From Actinomycetota bacterium (lineage in GTDB: Bacteria; Actinomycetota; Humimicrobiia; Humimicrobiales; Humimicrobiaceae), in contig JAGYOJ010000055.1 of the NCBI GenBank assembly GCA_018399435.1, forward strand, positions 1 through 8,542: a stretch of 8,542 nt of DNA. Reading direction: 5' to 3'. Below the pieces are notes generated by a model, which worked only from the letters and a program-made list of their open reading frames with translations, was not told the origin of the DNA and searched no databases. Shown piece by piece: positions 1 to 6,745 of the stretch. How positions within the stretch are numbered: position 1 is the stretch's first letter; each line of letters starts with the position of its first letter. Position numbers and translations under genes: made by a program.

Positions 1-55
1 TCAACCTTTGTTTATTTTTTCAATACGATATTAAAAATTATAATATTTAAAAAGT

Positions 56-84
56 TTGTAATTAAATCTAAGCATTAGTAAAAT
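56..84 (+). promoter_or_regulatory. Candidate sigma-70-type promoter for the disulfide reductase gene
   Basis: TTGTAA (56-61) and TAAAAT (79-84) are separated by exactly 17 bases and would place a transcript start near 91, about 17 nt ahead of the ATG at 108. A purine-rich AAGGAAGAG ribosome site (98-106) follows. Each hexamer has mismatches to consensus and the region is very AT-rich, so chance matches are likely. The rest of 1-107 shows no gene. Confidence 0.35.
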
Positions 85-107
85 AAGATAAAAAAATAAG
101 GAAGAGA

Positions 108-1502
108 ATGTATACAAATAATTTATTCAAAAATATCTTAGTAATTGGCGGAAACGATGCTGGCCTCGCAGCTGCCAGCCAGGCAAAAAGGGTAAATCCT
201 GACCTTAATATAATAGTGATAGAGAGTGGAAAATACATATCATACGGCACTTGCGGACTACCTTATTATGTTTCAGGTATTATAAAAAATATTGAAGACC
301 TTTTTGTTTATTCAGCAGAATTTTTTAAAAAAGAAAGAGGCATAGAAATACTTACTGGGCACAAGGCTATAGAACTTGATAGCTCAAGCAAAAGTGTGGT
401 AGTTAAAAAAAATTCTTCCCCGGATACCATTAATATTGATTATGACAAATTAATTATCTGTAGTGGCGCTTCTCCCATAACTTTAAATATTCCAGGGATT
501 CATTCTAAAAATATTTTTAATTTCTGGAATGTTGAAAATACATTGGATGTTAAAAAATATATTGATAATAATCACCCCAAAAAAGCAGTTGTCGTAGGAG
601 GAGGCTCAATTGGACTGCTTCTGGCTGAAATTTTTAATGATTTAGGAATAGAAGTAACGGTAATAGAAATTGCAGATTTTTTATTAAAAGAATATGAGCC
701 TGAAATAAGTAATATTGTCCTTAAAAATGCCAATCTAAAAAATATTAAAGTTTTGCTTGGCAGTACAGTAGAAAAATTTCTGCATGATAAAAACTTTGTT
801 AATTTAACGTCAGTTAAAAAAGGGAATGAGAAAATAGATATCGAAACAGATTTAGTCCTCATGTCAACCGGAATTAGGGCTAATACTGGCTTTATTAAAA
901 ATAGTTCTATAGAGCTTAGCGCTAATAATTCCATAAAAGTAAATTCTAAACTTCAAACTTCCCATTTAAATATATATGCAGCTGGAGATTGTGCAACCGT
1001 AAAAAATAGGATAACAGGAAAAGATGATTATGTCCCTACTGCAAGCAATGCAGCAAAAATGGGGCGTATTGCTGGTTCAAATGCTGCAGGAGGCAATGAA
1101 ATATTCCCTGGATCAGTTAAAACTAAAGTTGATAATATCTTTGGTTTGGAAATTGGAAAAACTGGCCTAAATTTAAAAGAAGCAAAACAATACGGTTATA
1201 ATACAATTAAAGTTGTAGGCAATTATCCCTCCCATGCTAAATACTTACCAGGGGCAGAAAATATAACAACAATAGTTATTGCAGATATCAAATCTAGAAG
1301 AGTTCTTGGTGCCCAGATGGTTGGCAAAGATGGAGTTGGCAAAAGGATTGATGTTTTTGCTACAGCTATAAGCTCAGAACTTACAGTAGATGAAGTATAC
1401 AAGCTTGATTTAAGTTATGCCCCTAAAGTATCTACTGTTTGGGATCCAGTAAATAAGATTTGCGGGAAAGCAGTATTAGAATTGAAAAATAAAAAATTTT
1501 AA
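108..1502 (+). CDS. FAD-dependent pyridine nucleotide-disulfide oxidoreductase, CoA-disulfide reductase/NADH oxidase family
   Basis: The 464-residue protein has the fold order of this family. An N-terminal FAD-binding segment (VIGGNDAG, residues 12-19) is followed by the redox-active Cys49 in YGTCGLPYY. A central NAD(P)H Rossmann motif lies at 161-174 (VVVGGGSIG), then STGIR at 253-257, the second FAD motif AAGDCA at 291-296, and a C-terminal dimerisation domain from about 335. That domain contains GAQMVG (401-406) and the closing YAP...VWDPV (437-447). A single Cys in this position is typical of enzymes that reduce CoA disulfide or related low-molecular-weight disulfides, or O2, with NAD(P)H; sequence cannot choose between them. 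There is no fused rhodanese domain. The second Tyr of the usual YYPGA stretch is Leu380 (KYLPGA), which could affect thiol activation or substrate choice. AAGGAAGAG just upstream supports the ATG. It is a cytosolic enzyme transcribed alone, opposite to its neighbours. Confidence 0.9.
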   Translation: MYTNNLFKNILVIGGNDAGLAAASQAKRVNPDLNIIVIESGKYISYGTCGLPYYVSGIIKNIEDLFVYSAEFFKKERGIEILTGHKAIELDSSSKSVVVKKNSSPDTINIDYDKLIICSGASPITLNIPGIHSKNIFNFWNVENTLDVKKYIDNNHPKKAVVVGGGSIGLLLAEIFNDLGIEVTVIEIADFLLKEYEPEISNIVLKNANLKNIKVLLGSTVEKFLHDKNFVNLTSVKKGNEKIDIETDLVLMSTGIRANTGFIKNSSIELSANNSIKVNSKLQTSHLNIYAAGDCATVKNRITGKDDYVPTASNAAKMGRIAGSNAAGGNEIFPGSVKTKVDNIFGLEIGKTGLNLKEAKQYGYNTIKVVGNYPSHAKYLPGAENITTIVIADIKSRRVLGAQMVGKDGVGKRIDVFATAISSELTVDEVYKLDLSYAPKVSTVWDPVNKICGKAVLELKNKKF

Positions 1503-2524
1503 AACAAACCATCTTGTTCTAAATTATTATTTTTCCTATTTTTAATTTTCTTTTTATCTGCTACGCATTCTGCATCAAGCTTTCTTAAAAGGACTGACCT
1601 TTCAAAATTTTTTACAAACCTTGACCAGTCTACTTCTTCATCAGATTCATCTAATAATAAATTATAGCCAGCAACATCTGCATCCATGTAATCTACATGG
1701 TGGACAACAAAAGCTTCAAGTATTTTTGGCTCTACAGGCGAACCATATTCCTTGTAGCCATGATGGCTTAAAATAATATGCAATAATCTTTCTTTTAATT
1801 CTTGCGGAAAGTCTTTTATTTTCTTTATTCTATCTAAAACCCAACTATAGCCCATGCTTATATGGCCAAGTAATTTTCCCTGATCTGTTACACTAATTAT
1901 AACCCCTACGTCATATTCCTTGATTTTACCAATATCATGAAGTAATGCCCCGGCTACCATTAGATCCCTATTTATATTATTATAATTGCCCGCTATAAGG
2001 TCACAGACTTTAGTAACAGATAAAGTATGTTCTAATAAACCGCCCCTATATGCATGATGATATCTCATAGCTGCAGTGCCATTGCAAAAATTTTTTGCAA
2101 AAGTTTTATCTACAAAAAACAAATCAAGCAATTTTTTCAAAGAAGGATTTTCAATGCTTTTTATTATTTCCTTTAATTCCGAAAACATCTTTTGGATGCC
2201 CTTCTTGCTAGTCTTAATAAAATCAGAATATTCTATATTGCTTTCATCTTTAATTTTTATTAAGGAATCAATTACAAGTTGCCTGCTTTGGTTATATCTA
2301 TTAATTATCCCCTTAACCTCAACAAAATCACCTTCTTCAAAATCCCCAAACTCATTAAGAACATTTGTCCACATAACTCCTGGAAGGTCTCCACTCTTAT
2401 CCTGTAGTGTAACTATGCAATAATCATCCCCGTTTTTTTTCTTCTTAATAATTTTTCTTGAAACTACAAAAGTTGAATTTACAGAATTACCAACTTTTAA
2501 GTCCAATACATATTGATTTTTCAT
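1499..2524 (-). CDS. yhaM: YhaM-family 3'-5' exoribonuclease (OB-fold plus HD domain)
   Basis: The 341-residue protein combines an N-terminal OB-fold nucleic-acid-binding domain (about residues 10-90; DLPGVMWTN, then GDFVEVKG) with a metal-dependent HD phosphohydrolase domain (about 150-300). HD ligands are visible: His166 in LLEHT, His196-Asp197 in LLHDIGK, His221 in GHI, His254/255 in SHH, and Asp278 and Asp281 in HHVDYMDAD. This is the architecture and approximate length of Bacillus YhaM (about 314 residues), which trims short single-stranded RNA, and in some reports DNA, from the 3' end. The C-terminal 20 residues are Lys/Asn-rich and family-atypical. Its start lies 2 nt after the surE stop. 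The SD-like AAGGAT (2536-2541) sits inside the last SurE codons with rather long spacing of 11 nt, so translation is probably coupled. Its stop overlaps the convergent gene. Confidence 0.9.
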   Translation of the reverse strand: MKNQYVLDLKVGNSVNSTFVVSRKIIKKKKNGDDYCIVTLQDKSGDLPGVMWTNVLNEFGDFEEGDFVEVKGIINRYNQSRQLVIDSLIKIKDESNIEYSDFIKTSKKGIQKMFSELKEIIKSIENPSLKKLLDLFFVDKTFAKNFCNGTAAMRYHHAYRGGLLEHTLSVTKVCDLIAGNYNNINRDLMVAGALLHDIGKIKEYDVGVIISVTDQGKLLGHISMGYSWVLDRIKKIKDFPQELKERLLHIILSHHGYKEYGSPVEPKILEAFVVHHVDYMDADVAGYNLLLDESDEEVDWSRFVKNFERSVLLRKLDAECVADKKKIKNRKNNNLEQDGLF

Positions 2525-2526
2525 TT

Positions 2527-3309
2527 TTATTTCATATCCTTATCAATGTGCCATTCTTCAAAAAAATTTATTTTATCATATGCTGTCATATCGTAATGGA
2601 CAGGGGTAATTGAAATATAATTATTCTTTATTGCTGAATAATCATCATTTTTGTTTTTAGTTACCTCTACAAAATCCCCATCCATCCAATAATAATCCCT
2701 TCCCCTGGGATCTGCCCGTTTAATAAAATACTCTTTGAACTTTGCAGTACTCTGGCAAGTGATTTTAACTCCCTTAATTTTGTCTTCTGCAGTATTTGGA
2801 ATATTTATATTAAGCAATGTTTTCTTGGGCAAACCTTTCTTTATTACAATTTTAGCCATTTTTACTGCAAATTTAGCAGCAATATGATAATCTGGGTTTT
2901 TTAAGTTATCAATAGACATAGCAATTGACGGCACCTCATATATTGTGCCTTCAGTAGCTGCAGATACAGTACCTGAATAAATAATATCCTCCCCTACATT
3001 TGGGCCCCTGTTTATACCTGAAATTAATAAATCTGGCTTCTTTTTTAATATTGCCTTTATTGCTAATTTTACACAATCGGCCGGAGTCCCATCAACCGCA
3101 TATCCAAAAAAATCTTTCCCTTTTGTTTCTTTTTTAACAGAAATAGGGTCAAATACTGTTATCGCATGGCCAACGGCACTTCTTTCCCTGTCAGGGGCAA
3201 CCACCTTAATATCAAAGCCATTATCCTTTCTTAAAGCTGTATATAAGGCGCTTAATCCTTCGGCCTTAATGCCATCATCATTTGTAATTAATATAAGTTT
3301 CTTTTCCAT
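2527..3309 (-). CDS. surE: 5'/3'-nucleotidase SurE (survival protein E)
   Basis: The 260-residue protein matches the SurE family over its whole usual length. Metal-site residues are the N-terminal Asn10-Asp11-Asp12 (ITNDDG), Ser44 in APDRERSAVGH, and Asn100 in SGINRGPNVGED. Other family blocks are GTPADCVK (74-81), SGTVSAATEG (112-121), the late DPRGRDYYW (200-208) and ISITPVHYDMT (232-242). SurE enzymes are cytosolic, metal-dependent phosphatases that remove phosphate from nucleoside 5'- and 3'-monophosphates; some also hydrolyse polyphosphate. It is the first gene of a two-gene unit with yhaM, so products of RNA trimming could pass to it as nucleotides (inference). No Shine-Dalgarno is visible before the ATG and no better internal start exists, so initiation may be leaderless or rely on an unstructured AT-rich leader. 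Confidence 0.95.
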   Translation of the reverse strand: MEKKLILITNDDGIKAEGLSALYTALRKDNGFDIKVVAPDRERSAVGHAITVFDPISVKKETKGKDFFGYAVDGTPADCVKLAIKAILKKKPDLLISGINRGPNVGEDIIYSGTVSAATEGTIYEVPSIAMSIDNLKNPDYHIAAKFAVKMAKIVIKKGLPKKTLLNINIPNTAEDKIKGVKITCQSTAKFKEYFIKRADPRGRDYYWMDGDFVEVTKNKNDDYSAIKNNYISITPVHYDMTAYDKINFFEEWHIDKDMK

Positions 3310-3318
3310 AATTTTATA

Positions 3319-3347
3319 ATTTTAAACAAATTATTTTTATTAAGCAA
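3319..3347 (-). promoter_or_regulatory. Candidate near-leaderless promoter for surE-yhaM
   Basis: On the minus strand TTGCTT (3347-3342) and TAAAAT (3324-3319) are spaced by 17 bases. The -10 ends only 9 nt before the surE ATG, which would put the transcript start within about 3 nt of the start codon. This fits the absence of a Shine-Dalgarno. The spacer is extremely AT-rich, so other promoter placements are possible. Confidence 0.3.
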
Positions 3348-3452
3348 AATTAATTTGATAATTGAAATATTTTACTGGTGGTTTTTGACTGTAAAAATCA
3401 GCAATTTTTTAGAACAATTTTACAAAAAAATGTTTTATGGTAAATTTTTTTC

Positions 3453-3477
3453 TTTTTTAAATTTATTATTTAAAAAA
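3453..3477. repeat. AT-only perfect inverted repeat in the intergenic spacer
   Basis: TTTTTTAAAT (3453-3462) and ATTTAAAAAA (3468-3477) are perfect 10-base complementary arms around a 5-base loop. It lies between the operon terminator and surE. Its pure A/T stem makes a weak RNA hairpin. The flanking A and T tracts may bend DNA. No function can be assigned and chance is plausible in this composition. Confidence 0.35.
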
Positions 3478-3527
3478 ATGTATGTAGCGTTTGAAAATAA
3501 GTTAGGGTAATAAATAGAATGTTAAAT

Positions 3528-3559
3528 TTAAAAAGGGCAGGTTTCCCTGCCCTTTTTAA
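3528..3559 (-). terminator. Rho-independent terminator of the ABC transporter operon
   Basis: Perfect 14-base arms (3528-3541 and 3546-3559) enclose a 4-base loop. Read on the minus strand the loop is a stable GAAA tetraloop, the stem core is GGGCAGG/CCTGCCC, and the 3' arm ends in TTTTT followed by AAATTT. It begins 6 nt after the stop codon of the receptor gene, exactly where an operon terminator is expected. The A/T flanks of the stem would let it work in both directions, but no rightward gene reads into it. Confidence 0.92.
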
Positions 3560-3565
3560 TCAATT

Positions 3566-4672
3566 TTAGTAAGCTGGCTGTCCTCTTCTTTCTTCTAACT
3601 CTGCAGCTATTTCTTCAAGATTTTCTGGAGTAACAAGCTTTACTGGTGCTGGTACAACTTCGTCTTCATACTCAGCGCCTTCTTCAAGTATTTCTTTTAA
3701 TATTTCTACACTCTGGTAGCCAATTACATAAGGCTGCTGTAATATAGTTCCAGCAAGTATGCCATCTTCAATAGCCTGTAATTCCTCAGGATCTCCATTA
3801 TAGCCAACAACATAAATGTCTTCGCCTGCACCCTCAACAGCTTGTGCTGCACCTACAGCTTCTCTACCACTTGAGAAAAAGGCACCAACTATATCAGGAG
3901 CAGCAGAAATTATCTGTTGCATTGTATCATATCCGCCCTCAGCGCTTGGCGGGTCTACAATTATTTCTGAAGCAATTTCATAGCCTAATTCTTCTGATTT
4001 ATCTATGAAACCTTCTCCTCTTTCTCTTGCATATGTCCACTGGGGTTGTAAGTTACCCAATCCAAACTTATATGTATTGTCTGGATTATCTGCTAAAAGC
4101 TCGTCTAAGTATCCAGCGGCAAGTTGCCCGCCTTCAAAGTTGTCAGAAATAATGAGAGCATTTACAGGGCCAGATTTTCCAATATCCGCACAAACAACTG
4201 GTATGCCTGCATCTCTAGCATTTTGAACTGCAGGTCCCAGAGCTCCTGGGTCAACTGGTGTAACTGAAATTGCATCAACACCTTGGCTAACCAAGCTGTC
4301 TAAGTCCTGAACCATTTTAGTTGGGTCAGCATTTTGGTCTATCATTATATATTCATAACCCAAATCTTCACATGCATCCCTAACGCCTTTTTCAACATTT
4401 TGGAAAAATGTAAATTCCATTGTCCAAACAGAAAAGCCAATGGTTATTGGTTCTTCCGCAGCTTCCTCTTCTACCTCTTCGGCTGCTTCTTCTACTTCTT
4501 CTTCAACCTCTTCGGCTGCTTCTTCTACTTCTTCAACTGCCTCTTCAGTTGCTTCTTCTACTTCTTCAACTGCTTCTTCTGCTTGGGCGCAACCTACAAA
4601 TGAAAAAGTTGCTACTAAAGTTATTGATAAAATAGTAATAAGTGCAAGCTTTAAAATATGTAATTTCCTCAT
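3566..4672 (-). CDS. Sugar ABC transporter substrate-binding lipoprotein (Peripla_BP_4/RbsB-like)
   Basis: The 368-residue protein starts with a charged n-region, a hydrophobic stretch (about 6-26) and a lipobox ending at Cys28 (SFVGC; Phe at -3 is less usual), so it is probably a lipid-anchored extracytoplasmic receptor. Residues 32-74 are a Glu/Ala/Val tether of 11-residue repeats. The binding domain (76-about 345) follows the RbsB plan: GFS.....FTFFQNVEKG, TPVDPGAL, GIPVV.AD, ARERGEGF (215-222), and VVGYNGDP (288-295). Against RbsB contacts as I recall them, Phe89, Phe90, Asp163, Arg216 and Gln312 are kept, while others change (Phe87, Thr138, Ile164, Ser268, Asn292). D-ribose specificity is therefore doubtful. 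It is the last gene of the operon. The start is supported by a strong GGGAGG (4679-4684) at 6-nt spacing, with a second orphan SD further upstream. The family call is firm and the ligand unknown. Confidence 0.93.
   Translation of the reverse strand: MRKLHILKLALITILSITLVATFSFVGCAQAEEAVEEVEEATEEAVEEVEEAAEEVEEEVEEAAEEVEEEAAEEPITIGFSVWTMEFTFFQNVEKGVRDACEDLGYEYIMIDQNADPTKMVQDLDSLVSQGVDAISVTPVDPGALGPAVQNARDAGIPVVCADIGKSGPVNALIISDNFEGGQLAAGYLDELLADNPDNTYKFGLGNLQPQWTYARERGEGFIDKSEELGYEIASEIIVDPPSAEGGYDTMQQIISAAPDIVGAFFSSGREAVGAAQAVEGAGEDIYVVGYNGDPEELQAIEDGILAGTILQQPYVIGYQSVEILKEILEEGAEYEDEVVPAPVKLVTPENLEEIAAELEERRGQPAY
4451..4579 (-). repeat. 33-bp tandem repeat encoding an acidic 11-residue repeat tether
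   Basis: About 3.9 copies of a 33-bp unit lie in frame near the 5' end of the receptor gene. On the plus strand 4473-4501 is identical to 4506-4534, and 4517-4540 to 4550-4573, each at an offset of 33. The coded units are EEAVEEVEEAT, EEAVEEVEEAA, EEVEEEVEEAA and a shorter last copy, with 26 Glu in residues 31-74 and no basic residue. The mRNA strand is almost all purine. Repeat number could vary between strains by slippage or recombination without breaking the frame. Confidence 0.9.
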
Positions 4673-4719
4673 TTCTTTCCTCCCTTGTTATTTACAAATT
4701 AAAATTAAAACTCAGGTCT

Positions 4720-4729
4720 TCACCTCCTT
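4720..4729 (-). promoter_or_regulatory. Orphan full-length Shine-Dalgarno (possible STAB-SD) ahead of the receptor gene
   Basis: In the 84-nt gap between the second permease and the receptor, the minus strand reads AAGGAGGTGA, a 10-base complement to the 3' end of 16S rRNA. No ATG, GTG or TTG beginning a meaningful frame follows at usual spacing. The receptor ATG is about 47 nt further on and has its own GGGAGG (4679-4684). Such start-less SDs are known to stabilise mRNA 5' ends by binding 30S subunits (the STAB-SD of Bacillus cry genes). That role here is inferred from position only. A 4-bp AGGT/ACCT hairpin overlaps its end. Confidence 0.55.
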
Positions 4730-4756
4730 CTATATAATTTATTCACAAAATTTTTG

Positions 4757-5731
4757 TTATTCTCTCTGTCCTAGTAATGTATATCTAATTCTATTTAATG
4801 CTACAGCAAATATTAAAACTAGTCCAGTAGCTACATCTTGCCAGTAAGAGTCTACCTGCATTAAACTTAGGCCATTTTTTAGGGCTGTAATTATAAGGGC
4901 AGCAACAAACAATCCTCCCAGGCTGCCATTTCCGCCACCTAATATGGTACCACCAAGCACAACAGCCGTTATTACCTGGAATTCATAACCTTGGCCCAAT
5001 TGCCCAGGGTTAGCGCTGCCTAAATTTGCAGATACAACAACGGATGAAATGCCAACAAAAAATCCAACCAGCGTAAATACAATAATTCTTACTTTATCAA
5101 CATTTATCCCCGACAATCTAGATGCATCAGGATTAGTGCCTACCGCTACTATATACCGGCCAAATGGGGATTTCCTTAATAATAAATAACCGCCTAGATA
5201 ACAAATTAACATTAAAATAATTGGAAAATTTATATTAAAAATTTTACCATTCCCTATATATAACCAGAATTTATTTTCTATATAGACTGGCACATTGCTA
5301 GTATACAGATAAGCAAGCGCCCTAAATATATATAACATTCCAAGAGTTGTAATAAAGGCAGGTATCCGTAATTTTGTTATAAATATGCCATTGATAAAAC
5401 CCAAAATACTTGCAATAACTATTGTTGACAGTACTGCGCCAACACCGCCTATGAAAGGAATAAAAGAAGAACCCAATACTCCAACAAAGGCTAGCATTGA
5501 GCCTACAGATATGTCAAAATCACCAGACATTATACAAAATGCCATGCCAATTCCGCCAATTGCAATAAAAGTTGAATACTTAAATATGCTAATGAAATTA
5601 TAAACTGTTCGAAAATTTGGGTCTAAGGATGAAAAAATAGCAAGTATTAATACCAGTATAAATAACATCCCAAAATTTTCCCATTGTTGGGCAACTTTAA
5701 CTTTTAAATTCCTAGATCTTATATCTACCAT
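4757..5731 (-). CDS. Sugar ABC transporter permease 2 (BPD_transp_2, RbsC/XylH family)
   Basis: The 324-residue polytopic membrane protein has multiple hydrophobic helices (for example about 22-36, 55-90, 98-120, 169-186, 214-234, 253-285 and 300-315). Family blocks are GIGMAFCIMSGDFDISVG (60-77), NGIFITKLRIPAFITTLG (114-131), the cytoplasmic coupling-loop region KSPFGRYIVAVGTN..ASRLSGINVDKVR (187-215), and VVLGGTILGGGNGSLGG (257-273). It forms part of the inner-membrane channel of a CUT2-type importer. The sequence differs widely from the adjacent permease, so a heterodimer is more likely than two redundant homodimers (inference). The ATG is preceded by AAAGGA at good spacing, 19 nt after the stop of permease 1. 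An 84-nt gap to the receptor gene follows. Confidence 0.92.
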   Translation of the reverse strand: MVDIRSRNLKVKVAQQWENFGMLFILVLILAIFSSLDPNFRTVYNFISIFKYSTFIAIGGIGMAFCIMSGDFDISVGSMLAFVGVLGSSFIPFIGGVGAVLSTIVIASILGFINGIFITKLRIPAFITTLGMLYIFRALAYLYTSNVPVYIENKFWLYIGNGKIFNINFPIILMLICYLGGYLLLRKSPFGRYIVAVGTNPDASRLSGINVDKVRIIVFTLVGFFVGISSVVVSANLGSANPGQLGQGYEFQVITAVVLGGTILGGGNGSLGGLFVAALIITALKNGLSLMQVDSYWQDVATGLVLIFAVALNRIRYTLLGQRE

Positions 5732-5750
5732 TTCTTTTTCCTTTTATTTT

Positions 5751-6713
5751 TTATACTTTTATACCTTTAGCCCTTACACTTTCTAAATATCTATTTCTAG
5801 CCCCATCTATAAAAAGGGCGATAATAAGGACTGTACCCACAGAAAGCATTTGAAAAAATATTTGGACATTTAATAAGTTTAAACCATAATAAATCATAGA
5901 AATAAAAATTGCAGCAAATAGCGTGCCCCAAATATTTCCTCTCCCCCCAGCAAGGCTCGTGCCACCAAGTATAGTTACTGTTATAGCAACTAATTCAAAG
6001 CCTGGAGACATAGTAGGAATGCCTATTAATGTCTGTGAAGTCCTTATAACGCCAGCCACGCCTGCAGTAAATGCAACTAGCACAAATACCATTATTTTAA
6101 TTAAGTCAACATTTAATCCAGATATCCTTGCAGCGCTTTCATTTGAGCCAACAGCGCTTACATGCCTGCCGAATGGAGAATGGTACATGGTAAAAAACAT
6201 GAAAATGAATAAAACAACCATTATTATTATTGGAATTGGAATGCCTGCTAAAAAGCCAGTCCCAATTATTGAAAACATTTTCTCAGAGATAACTATCTGC
6301 CTTCCGCCTGCAACCAATAATGAAACACCCCTTATAATAGTCATCATAGCTAATGTGGTAATTAATGGATTTACATTCAATTTGGTAATTATAAGGCCAT
6401 TCACCAAGCCTACGCTAGAAGCTACTAATAGTGAAATTATTATTGCCAGCGGTATCCCAAGTACTGGTATAAGCAGTGATAAAAAAACACTGGTAAGACC
6501 CATTACAGCAGCTACTGACAGGTCAAAACCTCCACTGGTTATTGCAAAAGTCATACCAAAGCCTACAATCGCCCCATATGTACCTTGTGCAATAATATTT
6601 AATATGGTATTAGTTTGTAAAAAATTTGGGCTTGCTATTGCCAAGAAAATACTGCCTAAAATGATAAAAATAAATATTCCAAATCTTTCATAAAGTTTTA
6701 AAAATTTTATCAC
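5751..6713 (-). CDS. Sugar ABC transporter permease 1 (BPD_transp_2, RbsC family)
   Basis: The 320-residue integral membrane protein has helices at about 12-28, 45-62, 66-84, 88-110, 156-175, 205-224, 240-255, 262-280 and 288-303. Conserved blocks are GFGMTFAITSGGFDLSVA (51-68), NGLIITKLNVNPLITTLA (105-122), the coupling-loop region HSPFGRHVSAVGSNESAA (178-195) continuing to ISGLNV, and ILGGTSLAGGRGNIWG (248-263). It is one half of the translocation pore, contacting the ATPase through the 178-205 loop as in this family. The start is GTG; AGAGGAA lies about 6 nt upstream and no Met codon occurs before residue 54, so GTG is the best choice. It begins 32 nt after the ATPase stop and ends 19 nt before permease 2. 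Confidence 0.92.
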   Translation of the reverse strand: MIKFLKLYERFGIFIFIILGSIFLAIASPNFLQTNTILNIIAQGTYGAIVGFGMTFAITSGGFDLSVAAVMGLTSVFLSLLIPVLGIPLAIIISLLVASSVGLVNGLIITKLNVNPLITTLAMMTIIRGVSLLVAGGRQIVISEKMFSIIGTGFLAGIPIPIIIMVVLFIFMFFTMYHSPFGRHVSAVGSNESAARISGLNVDLIKIMVFVLVAFTAGVAGVIRTSQTLIGIPTMSPGFELVAITVTILGGTSLAGGRGNIWGTLFAAIFISMIYYGLNLLNVQIFFQMLSVGTVLIIALFIDGARNRYLESVRAKGIKV

Positions 6714-6745
6714 TATAGTTCCTCTTAAATATTTTATTAATATTG

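Noticed and set aside
572..934. Leftward open frame inside the disulfide reductase gene
   Set aside because: Antisense shadow of the NAD-binding region; the plus frame has all motifs.
4745..4757. Palindrome ACAAAA-T-TTTTGT at the end of permease 2
   Set aside because: Six-base A/T-dominated arms with a 1-base centre are expected by chance here and cannot form a useful RNA hairpin.
4420..4847. Two overlapping rightward open frames, Leu-rich and Ser/Ala/Thr-rich, opposite the receptor gene
   Set aside because: They mirror the Glu-rich repeat: GAA/GAG codons on one strand give TTC/CTT/TCT runs on the other, which contain no stops. No SD or family match.
5923..6693. Long rightward open frame of 256 codons opposite permease 1
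   Set aside because: Antisense to a well-conserved membrane protein, Ile/Pro/Thr-rich without a recognisable domain; the opposite strand carries all family motifs.
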